Source: Lunularia cruciata (lineage: Eukaryota > Streptophyta > Marchantiopsida > Lunulariales > Lunulariaceae). Taken from it: a stretch of DNA of 64,000 bases. A program made the position numbers and the translations under genes. Location of the stretch: NCBI GenBank assembly GCA_948567375.1, contig OX419756.1, positions 54,662,552 through 54,726,551 on the forward strand, given 5' to 3'. The notes beneath the pieces were generated by a model, which saw only the letters and a program-made list of their open reading frames with translations, was not told where the DNA came from and ran no database searches. Numbering within the stretch: position 1 is the stretch's first letter; each line of letters starts with the position of its first letter. This document shows positions 47,956 through 60,100 of this stretch, in pieces.

Positions 47956-50795
47956 ATGAATTATGTGTTTGGCATAGATCCAAAGTCGACCTTGGGTCAG
48001 AGTCAAAAGGACTTACGTCGGACAAATAGAAGTATGAAGCTAAAGATAGAGGACTTTGTATTGGGATGTGCAACCCAATCCAAAGAACCTATAACAAATT
48101 TTCCTTGGGTTCAATCAATCAAGGAAGTATGTGTAAGGAAAGTTACTACCTCAAGATCAAGAAGACATTGAGAGTGACAAAAAACAAACACACAAATTTT
48201 CATGTCAATTGAAGATCGACTAAAGAATGAAAATCAGCAAAAGACTATAAAATTGAGACATCATTGTGGGTATTTTGAAATGTCACAACAATATCCTAGG
48301 CCTCTCAATAATTGTCCCAAAGAATTTAAAATCTAAAGTTTCAGAGAGGGTTTGATCTTTTAGAGACCGAGAGTGAGGAAGTACAAGATGGCCTCAAAAG
48401 GAAATAAGTAGAGTGCGGTAAGGAGATATTGAAAATTTTTCTTAGATGTAGGGGCAAGGATCAAAGTCTTGAACAGACTTTGCATCACATTTCTAGCTTG
48501 GAATTGGAATTTGAGCTTTTTAGGTTTCATGGCAAAAATTACTGCTAGCAATTGTAGAGACATGCCCAAGCATGAAGAGAAGAGAGAAAATCTGGCTTAA
48601 TGGATTGAGTAGGATTGGAGATTAGTCCTTTAGAGAGAAGCAAGAGCAGTAGGGAGAGTCACCTTCTATAGGTAGTGTACGTCTTTGGAAGAAATTGCCA
48701 AGGTGAAGAATTATTTCAACAGACCTTGCACCAAGAACGAGTACAAGGTGGATAGTTATAAGGACCCATTACAAAGAGGATCCTTAGCAAAATGATGGCC
48801 ATGTTTAAGCTGGAGAAAACCACCTATGTAATAATGCAACAGGTAGTGTTCTTCCACCATATGTTTGCAATAAAGGTGGTAGATTGGGCAAAGTGTTTGC
48901 ACCAATGCGTCAAGCAGATGATTACCAATTGGGGAATGGATATGCCGGCCCATTACTTCATATCCTTTGTAGCTCACTTCTACTTCATATTAAATTTACT
49001 TAGCTTGGAGGAGAGAGTACAAATGGTGTTCCACTTTCATCCTGACTTATGAAGAGAAGCTGATGGAGATGAGCAGTATTATATCAATTGGTTCAAGAAG
49101 GCAATGACTACTACCTCAAGAGTGGGAAGGAGAGGATAGTGTCTATGGACATCCCCATGCCAAGAAAGCAAAGTAGACCCAAAGGAAGAATCATACCAAT
49201 ACAGCCACAAAAGATAAAAAGGTTGAATCCAAAGCCAACGCCAATAGAAGTGAAGGAACCATCTTTGGAGGAAGAATCAAAAGGAGTCAAAGGATGAAGA
49301 CTCAAGAGCATAAGAATAATTCATTCTATAGAGTGGAGAGTCCAATAGCAAGAGTGAGGGAGAGCTCAAGGTTTAGCAAATGGGGAAAGAGGTTGTTGGA
49401 AAGGAAGAGCGGGAGTTCCACAAGGCAATTGACCAAATGAAGAGAGGAACTAGCCTTGTTTGGAGTTGCTTGCATTCAATTTAGAAGACAACTGAGCAGG
49501 AAAGGCTGCCTTGGTATTTCCAAGGTTAGCAAGATCGAAACAAAGTGCTCAAGTTGTAGTTATAGGTCTGAGGAAAGCCAAAGACAATGAAGAGAGCTCA
49601 AATAGTGTAATGGTGAAGGTACAAAGATCATGTCTTTGGGGTAAAGCACCAGCCAAAGAAGTGTCTACCAAAGACAAAGACATGGGAGACAATGAAGGAA
49701 GATACATCAAAGTCGAGTATCTATGAAAGATTATGTGTCCTTTGTTGGTGCAACTACAAAGGAAGAAGGAAGAGTTGAAGAAAGATCATCCTAGAGTGAA
49801 AGATGAGTTGGAAGTGGTAAGGCATTGGAGCAAAGAGACCTTGGAGTTGAGAAGTAAGCTAACCCAAGGAGAGAAGGAAGCCAAAGAACTTTGGGCTAAG
49901 TAGTTCTTCAAAAGAAAAGCTTTGATACATTGTAGGAGAATTTTGTGAAGCATAGTGAAGAGCTTAAGGAGCATAAGGCATTGGTCAAGAAGATGAAGCA
50001 TGAAGTTGTTGATGACCGGGTAGAAGTCATACACTCAAAGGCAATTGTGGTAGTAATGGAGCAAGAGTTAGAGAGTCTAAGGAAGAGCACAGCCGAGAAG
50101 GATCAAGCCTAGTAACGAGAGATAGATATTGGGAAAAAGATCAATTGTGATCAAAAGTATAGAAGGTCAACTACTCCAATATGTGGAGGAGAAGGAAGCA
50201 CTGAATGCCAAATTTAAGGACAAGTTGACAATGTACCAAAACAAATTGGAGGTAGAGCAAAGTAAGGAGAAGATAGTTTTGAGTGTGGTGTCGGATTTAG
50301 TAAGAGCAATAGTGGAGGAGTTGAAAGTGATGTTGAGTGTTGGGACCAAGTGTAAGATAGAAGAGGTGAGGCTGCACAAGTTGAAGTTGTTGGTGTAGGA
50401 AACAAGAAGAAGGAAGGTGAAGGATGTAGACTTGAACAATCTTCCAATTTTATTAAGAGATTGTGTAAATAGAAGTATGAGATAATGTCTATCTCAAATT
50501 AGATTTAGTTAGATTGGATTTGGATAGACTTTGTAGTGAGATGAAGGTGAATAAGAATTCCAAACTAGTAGAAGTAGGGGTGAAGGTGTCTTTGGGTGAG
50601 TTGCTTGAGACATCAGAGAAGACCGGGTTAGCTGAAATAGAAGGTGATAGATTACCCATGTCTACAATTGCAGTTCAAAGTGAAGAGATAGTAGAAATAA
50701 TGGATGAAGTAGTAATATTAGATAGGCTTGAAGAAGGAGAAATGATTGAAGGAACATTACATTTGGAAGCCAAAGTCAAGGTTGACATCAAATAG
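47956..50795 (+). pseudogene. Another coiled-coil element relic related to family 3
   Basis: A series of plus-strand frames: 47956-48171 (MNYVFGIDPKSTLGQSQKDL), 48792-49052 (VVDWAKCLHQCVKQMITNWG then SFVAHFYFILNLLSLEER), 49088-49297 (PMPRKQSRPKGRIIPIQPQK), 49511-49726, 50129-50398 (KEALNAKFKDKLTMYQNKLE, coiled coil) and 50514-50795 (acidic). The WAK...AHFY segment is shared with the relics at 35500-35620 and 41130-40980. The arrangement of globular segment, basic proline-rich linker and long coiled coil is like a structural protein. No enzyme domain is seen. Frameshifts and stops separate the parts. Function unknown. Confidence 0.5.
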
Positions 50796-51450
50796 AGTAG
50801 AAACAGATTTGAGATATGAAGAGGTAGATATGAAGAAGTGGTTTGTCATTTGGGATCTATAGGTTGGTAAAGTTGTTGATAGGACAATATGTTGTTTGAT
50901 AATTGTCAAGTGCTCTGCCTATTTCAAGGAAGCATTTATGTGTGTTGTTGTTTAGTATTTATAATTTTGAATTTGAGTTAAGCAAAGTGCCATAACTCAA
51001 TGCTCATTGTTTTAGCTTAATTTTGAGTATCAGTCCTATGAGTATTTGAAGAAATTCAAAGTGAAAATCTGAGTGTTAGTTGTTGGATTCTACAGCTTTG
51101 ATTTCATTCTATGTGTTTGATCCTAACATTGATTTCATTCTATTTGTTTGATCCTAAGTGGATAGCAATCAAAGCAATGCATTCATGGATATGTGAGGAA
51201 CTGTAGTGTTGGTAGTATTTTGCATTGGTGAGTGTAACACTAGATTGCTACAAAGCAACTTTGATCAAGGAAGTGTTGCATTCAATGGAGGGGTGGAACA
51301 CAATTTTGAGGCAAAGTCATTTTGTAGTGAAGTAGCCTTCTTCAAGAGAACCTTAATCATCATAATCAAAATTTGTTTGGAAAGAACTAGAAGAATTGTG
51401 ATCATGAATGTGATTGATCCATGATGAGACTGTGATCAGTGTTTGTTACT
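50796..51450 (+). other. Downstream part of the 48-51 kb relic
   Basis: A 72-aa frame (51206-51424) is unassigned. A direct repeat of about 30 bp (TTGATTTCATTCTATGTGTT and TTGATTTCATTCTATTTGTT) lies at 51100-51160. Confidence 0.3.
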
Positions 51451-53030
51451 CTCTTCTGGGTGTGGTTTCTATCTAAGATATTAAAGACGCAACCAAGAAG
51501 AACTACTTGTTAATGTTTTACTTCATATTTGACCATTTTTTATCAATATCTATGTGGGAACAAACTTTACTTACTGATTACCACAAAAGTGATGTTTGTC
51601 GGGTTGTAACAATATTTGTGAACTCATTGTCCCAATAGAGGACTTTGGGGAGGATGTTCTTCATCAAACCAATGAGTGTGTTGAACAACATGAGTTTGTG
51701 GCTCACCAACTTGTGGATGTTATGCATCACACGTGTGTTAAGCATGTGATGTGACACATTTCTAGAATTGAGGTGGCCTTGAGGTCATTTTTCTGCTTTG
51801 ACCATGTATGGTACCCGGTCCAAAAGAAAAATGGTCCAAAAAAAGAAGATGAGAGTACTTGTCCTCCCCTTGCTCACCAAAGAGCTCATTAATCAAATCT
51901 TGGATGAGTTGCACAACCCATACCACATTTAATTTTTTGACATGAGTGATAAATCAAGTGAGCCACTTTTGGTACCCATTATGAGAGGGAAAACAAGGTT
52001 GTAGATAAATTTTCAGATTAGAGCCACATATCTTATCAATGATATGCAAATCTTGTTGGGTTTGATGATAGACTTGGTCTTCTCCTTGAAAATAATCTAT
52101 ATTTGTAGGTATTGTTCCTTGAATCTATCAACTTCTTCATCCACCTTTTGATGAACTCTTTGAATTTGAGATCCTTGATAATCTCAAGCATGACATTGTG
52201 CCAGATCAAATGGTTGATTAGCTCCAAGTTGAAGTGATTTATGTTTACCTCTTGTTGCTTTTTGAAGTACTTCTCTAGTTGAGTCACCTTGTTCCCTAGT
52301 AAACGATTTTGAATTTTGTTGGTCAAGGTTTTGGTCATGTTCTCGAGCCCATGGGAGATGATGGTTGCCTTTCCCTTAGCAACTTATTTATACACTTCTT
52401 GCAAATGATATTGGATCATGTAACTTTGTACACTTCTTGCAGATGATATTGGATCCTATAACTTTGAAGATTTTTAAAGTAGATTTCTTAGTCTTCCACT
52501 TGAGGAACAACATATCAAGTGAGGATTTTGGTTTTGTTGACATAAAGGATGAGGACTAGTGTAGACTAACACATGATTAGAACAAAATGGATGTTCTAAA
52601 CATGGTGATGTGAATGAAATAGCTCTTGAACAACAAATGTTTGAATCTGTCATACTTTTATAAATGGAAGCAAAAGGCATAAGAAACTTGCTTTTAAAAA
52701 GTTCAAAACATTCATTCATACATATGTTTGGTACTTTGCACACTCAAATGGGGATTAACAATGAAAATAATAATTCTGCAATTTTTGAAACATTTCAACA
52801 ATTAAAAAAAGCACAATTTCAATCAATTGTTTGTCTTACTCATCATTCTTTTATTTTCAACTATCTTCCTCATTAAGTTCTCTTGTGAGCAATGCCTTGA
52901 GTCTTGGAAATCATTGGAATTTGGTTTTGGTGAAGCATCATGGATTTTGGTTCCATGGCTTCTTGGTCCATGGTGCATTGACCTACAACAATAAAAAAAA
53001 TTTCATTTCAAGAAAGAGATAATTTTGTTC
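51451..53030. other. Decayed DNA with an unassigned minus-strand frame
   Basis: A 100-aa minus frame at 52338-52036 is Lys/Asn-rich (KVTQLEKYFKKQQEVNINHF) and may be one more coiled-coil fragment. A 38-bp tandem repeat starts at 52391 and 52429. Otherwise I see nothing. Confidence 0.3.
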
Positions 53031-56000
53031 ATCATCAGGCTAACAAGGACTCCATGAGTTTCATATTAGATTGTATATTTTTTCTTCCTTGCAACAAAGC
53101 TTTAGTTATTTTTTGGAGTATTTTGTTATAATAGTCATTTTTTATAAATCATAAAACATCAAAGTTCACATAAATAACAAGTATTCTATTTTATATTTCC
53201 TAAAATTGTAATTACAAATCTATGTAGACAAAATTCAAATTCTATGAACAAATATTCTATTTTATGTAAAACTTCAAAACACATTACTAAGCATCTATCT
53301 ATAATTATTTCATATTTTGAATAAACTACCCATATAAATTTCTTTATTATTTATGAAAAAAATTATTTAAAATTGAAAATTAATTTATTCATTCTTTTAA
53401 AATTATTTTAAACAAGAAATTTTAATTTGAAATTTTATAAAATTCTACATGAGTACTCAAGTAAATCATCTTAGAACTTTTTATCCACTAGCAAAAACCA
53501 ATGTTTTCAATTAAAATTTGCATTGAGTACCTATTTGGGCTAATGTGATACACCAAGTTCTATATAGAACCTTGTGATTGATATGACATTCATGGAATTG
53601 ATGGTAAACTTGAAGAAGTTAAGAAGCTTTATCTTATAAATAGAAGGGGAAATTTTTCTACCTCACACAAACATCAAGCTAGAAAAAGATATACAAGAAA
53701 AAAGAATGAAACTTACAAATACTAACCAAATCATTTTCTTACAGAAAATAAAACTAAACCAGAGAATAATAGACCAAATACAGAAGTATGAAAATTGCAA
53801 ATGCTCACCAAATCATATCACTAAACAAGCTAGAAAAAGATAGAACAAAAAAGAAAGTATGAAACTTTCAAATACTTACCAATATGATTTACGCTGGTGC
53901 AAAACATTGTACACAATGCAAACTGTCGAGAAGAGTGAAAGATGACAACAATACTTAAGTAGTCCAATGTTATCACTTGTTAAAAACTCAATAGTCAATA
54001 AAAAATGCCCCTTTTTGGCAAGGACAAATATCATAATACTTACACTTCTTCACATTGTGTTAAGCCATAAGTGTTATTTACAATGGTTAGTGCTTTCAAA
54101 ATGCATCAAAAAGTTCTTTAGTTGACAAAAATCCTTCATGTCAGTAATGACATAATCAATCATCTCTCTAAAAAATCTAAAATGGTAAATTTGCTTCTTG
54201 AACTAAGAATCTTCTAATAAAACATCCATCTTCACACAAGCTTTATTGGTTTCATACCAAAGAATGAAAGCCGAAAGAAAACTACATCCCGACAATATAA
54301 GTTCCTACTAATGGTTCTTGCAACTTCTCAACTAACGCTTTATCTTTGGCTTCCTCCCATACACACGGTATACACACATACTTCTTTTTCATATCTTTCA
54401 CTTTTTTAGAAGCACAAATATCTTAAACACGTCTCAATCTAAATTACTTCAACAATATGTAATAATAAGCTATTTTAGATAAGAAGAATAGGAGATAATA
54501 ACTTATCACTCATTTTTCAAAAGTTATATATTGTTCATTTAGTTTTCTACTATGAAGTGAAGAGTGTCCATCTTCCCAGCCAATAGTTAATAACTTGTAT
54601 ATACAATTTGTCATAATACTTAAGACCTTATATCTTGTGCACTCTTTGGATATCTTGTCCAAGGTCGAATCCTTTGCAACAATGTATGGAACTATTCAAA
54701 GTAATGTTCCCTTAGGAATACCTTGAAGTGTTTGACTACCACTTCGTCTATTCTTTTCTTTTTTGTTAATAACTAAACTTGGCCTTCTATAATGTGATCT
54801 CCCTCTTCTCTTACATGCTTAAGATATTTTCTTGGACTCCCATGTCTCCCTAGTCCAAAATAATATATAAGCAATATCTTCATTAGGAATGATACTCTTC
54901 TCATATAGACATTGCCTTGATTGCTAAAGTACACTAACTAAGGATATTCTTAGGATCATATCTCTTTTTGTAGCACTCTTTGAAAAAGTTATTGGTCAAT
55001 ACTCAATTGTATTTTAAATGTGGCTTAGAGGCAAAAAAAAAACCTACTTAGTGTTATTATGTATACCTAACATCCAAGCTTCCATCATCACCACTCTAAT
55101 AGAGATTAGATATGAACAAAAAATAAAATAACAAAAATCAAAAGAACTAAACTTCTTTGAGATTTTTAATTTTGGTGGCTATTGTGTGATTCTTGTTCAA
55201 GTTATAAAATATATACTTATTAGGATCCAAAAATTCAAGGTTGTTCTTTGGCTTCTTTGAGATTTTTAATTTTGGTGGCTATTGTGTGATTCTTGTTCAA
55301 GTTATAACATATATACTTATTAGGATCCAAAAATTCAAGGTTGTTCTAGCTTCTCATTTGTTTCAACGACCACAATGATAATATTATAAGATTAAAATTC
55401 ATCTTCATTACCTTAATTGCTAACAAAAAGACATTGATGTTAAACATATTGATCACATTTGAGCCTTTCTTTATTGATGATAGCTTGATGATAATATTAT
55501 TATATGTGAAGTAATTATATTATCTATTTATCTTGATGTTGCAAATTATAAGTAGTAAAAGATTTATCCCACCAAAAGATAAGCATCTCAAAATATACAT
55601 ATAGTACTTCCATATCAATAAATTATTCCATAGAGTATCCATAATACAAGAAAGGTCAAAGTAAACAAAAAATTAAAATAAAAGTAAAATATTACGGGTA
55701 AAAATAATATATCATGAAATATATTTCTTAAAATTAAAATATGATCTAATTAAAATTTTTAAGAAATTAATTTTATATTGTAGTGTAATGTTTAGATGAT
55801 ATTATCCTATTACATTTAAAATGTGTCCAATACACTGTTTAATTCTCCATCATCTACAATAAGCAAATATATCTATAACTTGTAAAATGTCTTTGCATGA
55901 GGATATTGATGATTATGGCGTTGTTTAATTTTATTTATAATTTAATAAAAGAGATCCCTAAAATTAATTTATCTGATAGAAGATTATTCCAAGTTCATTG

Positions 56001-56440
56001 TATCCAGTTAATATTATTATAATATTTCAAGTTCCTTTAGAATTTATTATTGATGAGAACTATCTTACAACGGATTAATTAAATTATGAAGTTTTTAATT
56101 ATCATATCACGTATGATTTCCATCCAAGTCATGATGCAGAATAAGAGAAGACCATACTAAAAAGACAAATCAGCAAAATGGTACCTTCAATAGTTGTTGG
56201 ATATGCTTCGGCAACAAAGATTAGAGTGAAGATCAAGATAATAGAGATGCTAATAAAATGTATTATACAGACGGAATAATATTTTGAAATATTAAAGAGA
56301 AAAGACAAAAGCTTACAATGGCATTGCTAAAGCTACATAGCTTTAACAGCAAAAAAAGAAGAGAACACCTTCAGAAATAAGTTATTTTACCAAAATAGAG
56401 TATTTTTTTGGTAAAGTATGATATAATTCAATAATCCCCC
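53031..56440. other. AT-rich intergenic DNA
   Basis: Long A/T runs and no coding signal on either strand. It contains three diverged copies of a motif like ATGAAACTTNCAAATACTNACC (near 53706, 53786 and 53857) and the 100-bp tandem duplication at 55152-55347. Confidence 0.45.
55152..55347 (+). repeat. 100-bp tandem duplication
   Basis: CTTCTTTGAGATTTTTAATT starts at 55152 and again at 55252. The two copies differ at one base in the compared 96 (AAAATATAT against AACATATAT), so the duplication is recent. Confidence 0.9.
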
Positions 56441-56457
56441 ATTGTTTTACTGAGTCT

Positions 56458-56772
56458 ATGGTTCCTAATTCTCTTTTGATTTCTTCTGTTGCGATAGATA
56501 CCGAAAGAAAAGTGATATCGACTTTTTATCCAGTATTAGGTTGGGAACCAGAATACTGGACCGTTTGCCCAAGAAAAGGAAAGTACAATGAAATGACTCT
56601 CGGAGAAGAGTATTCGAAGGACAATAGACTTACGCGGTCGCCTCTCATCATACAATGGACTTCTGTCCAATCTATTAACCGTCGTATTGACCTCGCCTGC
56701 AGTTCCTGGGAGGTGATCGGAAGTTCTGTAAGTATACGTAATAGTGTGTATAATACAGCACTACCCTCGTAG
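56458..56772 (+). CDS. 104-aa ORF upstream of SRP72, unrecognised
   Basis: Starts MVPNSLLISSVAIDTERK. It lies at the edge of the CpG-rich gene island, where base composition changes from AT-rich DNA. No domain is recognised. An antisense frame of similar length exists, so neither is convincing. It ends inside the hairpin at 56748-56785. Confidence 0.2.
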   Translation: MVPNSLLISSVAIDTERKVISTFYPVLGWEPEYWTVCPRKGKYNEMTLGEEYSKDNRLTRSPLIIQWTSVQSINRRIDLACSSWEVIGSSVSIRNSVYNTALPS

Positions 56773-56785
56773 TGCTGTATCATAC
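56748..56785. repeat. 17-bp hairpin with 4-base loop
   Basis: GTATAATACAGCACTAC (56748-56764) pairs with GTAGTGCTGTATCATAC (56769-56785) with one mismatch around loop CCTC. It lies about 370 bp upstream of the SRP72 start codon. Confidence 0.85.
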
Positions 56786-57157
56786 CGAGAAATGGTCGAG
56801 AATCTTGTCTTAATTACCGGGAGAAAGGAACTTTTGCGGGGACATTTTACAGTCCAAAATGTGCCAGAACCAGTTGACAGAGTATTTGCACTATTTCCCA
56901 GGGCTCTCCCTTCTTCCGTCCACGGTAACGGAGCCGGACCACCCTAAACCAGCACAAAGTGGCAACTTGCACCTTGCAACAAGGAGAAGGGAAAAGAGAG
57001 AAGAGAAGTGGTGATTTTAAGCACTTGGAAACGATCGACAGAAGCGAGGATTTGGAGAGTTGCTGTTGATCGATCCACAGTGAACAGAACAGGGCATCGA
57101 AGAAGCGTGGAGGAGGAGTGAGATTTGTATGCAGACGAGAGCACGGAATTGGGAGCA

Positions 57158-60100
57158 ATGGCTCCGAAGGTGAAAGGGAAAACGAAGCCTGCAGGGCAGG
57201 CGGGTGCGAAATCTGGAGCTGATAATACGGCACCGGGAGGAGCTGGAGTTGCAGCAGCAGCAGCAGCGCCAAGTGGTCCTTCGTTAGATGATTTACTGAA
57301 ATCCCTGGATCGGCACGTGAAGAAGGATGACTTCAAACAAGTTGTGAAAGTCTCTGGTGAAAGTATCCTGCCGCTGATTGATTTCGATTACGTCTTGCTG
57401 TGAGTAGATCTGAAAGTGATAGGTAAGATTTTGTTGATCGTTGTTCCTCTTTGACGGGCCTTTAGTTTTGAGATTGTCGAAAGGGGACAAGGATGCGATT
57501 GAATGCAAGGTGGTGGCGTATATACAGCTTGATGAATTTGATCAGGCCTTGTCGGTCATCGACTCTGCCCCCGGCCTCGACCTTTTATTTCAAAAGGTGA
57601 TTATGTTTTGATCTTATTACGGTTACCTCTCATTCGCGATATCCATTACGTTTGCAATCCATGTGATCATCTGCAGGAGCTATCAATTGTGCTGGATTTC
57701 TCGTGAGGGAAAGCCGGCCGAGAGATTTCTTCAATTTTCTGCACCCGTTTTGAGTCCTTAACCTCGCTCCCTAAGAATTCCAGTGAGGACAGAACAATTT
57801 ATTCTGCTCGTGTGTATATATCGGGAGTCCTGAGTTGAGGTCTAGGAGGAAGAGGAAAACCTCAATAGAAATTTAAAAGAAGGAAAGATGAACGTGGTTT
57901 AGGATGAATTTCTCCGACTTTGCAGGAAAAATCGTAGTGATGGATATCACGTTATATTCCTTACCGAATTTGTCCATTGTTTTACAGGCATATTGCCTGT
58001 ATAAGAGAAACCGCTTACAGGAGGCTCTGGCAGCATTACAGAGCGCTGAAAAGAGCGCCACTGTGTTGCAATTGGAGGCTCAGATACAATTCAAGCTGGG
58101 GAATTTCTCGGCCTGCATCGCCGCTTATGAGAAGCTTCTCCAAAAGCAGAAAATCGATTCTGATGAAGTGAAGAGCAACGTAATTGCAGCCTATGTCTCT
58201 GCTGGGAGGTCACAAGAGGTTCAAGCTGTCATGGACTCTATGAAAGTATCTGCTAGGAACAACTACAACTTGGCGTTCAACGCTGCGTGCGCTTTAACAG
58301 AGAAAGGAGATTACGCGAAAGCTGAAGAACTTTTGCTCCTTGCACGAAGGTATTCCCCTGCTCTATTGGTCTATTTCACATGAAGAAGGGTTTAGGTAAC
58401 AGGGACACTGCTGGAGATATTATAGCTGCCCATGAGTTTAAACTGGAGCATCTTGTCAGCAAGGCAGATTTCTGTATGCATAGCACAGAAGTTGATACAA
58501 AACGCAGTGTCATCCGTATTCCTGTCGTACGTGCTTCGGGAAAATAATTCTTGGAAGACTTCTGGAACACTTTGTACTTGGGGAAGATTGAGCACCAGAG
58601 CACGGCCTGCCCAGCTTATAAATGGGGCATTGTGACGGCAGATTAGAGTAAAAAAGCAATCATCAAGGTGTAGTTCAGGGTTTAAGGATGTTTCAGGGTA
58701 AGCATCGAACGAGGTTGATGATATCAAAATTTACACTTTTCTCCAATTCCGCTTTACCTTTGACCTTCTCTTTGCCAGAGTAAAAAGCAATCATCAAGGT
58801 GTAGTTCAGGGTTGAAGGATGTTTTAGGGTAAGCATCGAAGGTGGTTGATGATTTTTAAATTTACACCTTTCTCCGATTTTACTTTACCTTCGACCTTCT
58901 CTTGCCAGTCAAGGAGTTCAGCTTATCCTTGGGTTTATTCTCGACACTTGCTCCCATGCTTTGTTTGCTTCACTAATGCATATTTTCGACTCAACCTTCC
59001 TTTCATCCAGACATTTCCTTCGTTTCGTTCTTCCATTTCCCCTTTTTGTACTAAATCAGTGCTGGTCTTCTCGTCCTTTGACCTGAATAGATCTTAAGTT
59101 TAGGTTTACAACTGGGGTTCCCCACAGCCCTGAGTTGGTACTGCACTACTCTTGCTATAGTATATGATTACATTATTCACGTGAATTCATGTAATGGTTG
59201 CTATGCCTGAGCATTGTTCGAAAATTTCGTCCATGGATAATGGCCGATCAGTTGTCAGAAGTCTCCCGTTACCAACCTTCTAAAGATTTAAGATAGTAAC
59301 GTTGACTTAGAATGAAGATCAGTAGCGTTAGATTGTAGACCAGTGTCGCTATATCTAATAGACTGACATACATTTGAAATAAAATGTGGATATCGATCGT
59401 TACTAAATCTTCATGAATTACAGGATAGGCCAAGAAGCGCTGATTGAAGAAGAGGTTCCTGAAGATGAAATTAAGGATGAACTTGCCCCGATTACCGTGC
59501 AGCTTGCCTATGTCCAACAGGTACTGCTGAAGCCTATTTCATTCCTTCAGTTCCTTCAGACGTTCCTTGATTTCTTGATTTCTCATTTCACGTAGATGGG
59601 AGACATGATGAGCTCCTTCCTTCCATCTTGGTTTTGTTATAATTGAAGCTTGTTTAGTTTTAGCTATCGGTGTTTTCCAACTTCCCTGCTGAACCTGTTT
59701 CTACTGTTATGCTATTGAAGATACGATATGAACTGAAGTGGAGTTGCATGAATCCAGATACAAGGCCGTGCTGCAGAGGCGCTTGACAGCTACAACGCGT
59801 TTTTGAAGACGAAGCCCCAAGATGAATCGTCGATGGCGGTGGCATCGAACAATTTGATAGCATTGAGAGGCGCGAGAGATCTGTTTGATGCTCTGAAGAA
59901 GTTTGATAAGCTGTTGGATAAGAAAGCTGGTGGACAGAGAATGCAGTTTACCGAGAAGCTTGAAAGCCGGTTGTCAGCAAGACAAAAAGAAGCAATCAGT
60001 TTTAACAATGTGTTGTTGCTTCTTCATTCAAATAAGCTTGATCAGGTAAGACTCTCTCAGCCCAAATATGTCGAAATAACTAAATTCTTTCCTGCCCGTG

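Noticed and set aside
53690-53890. Three ATGAAACTT.CAAATACT motifs as possible splice sites or exons of a minus-strand gene
   Set aside because: No coding sequence lies between them. They look like a decayed tandem repeat.
57125-57157. Upstream in-frame TTG start for SRP72
   Set aside because: The ATG at 57158 is the first AUG in frame and begins the MAPK-type N-terminus. A TTG start is unlikely in a plant nuclear gene.
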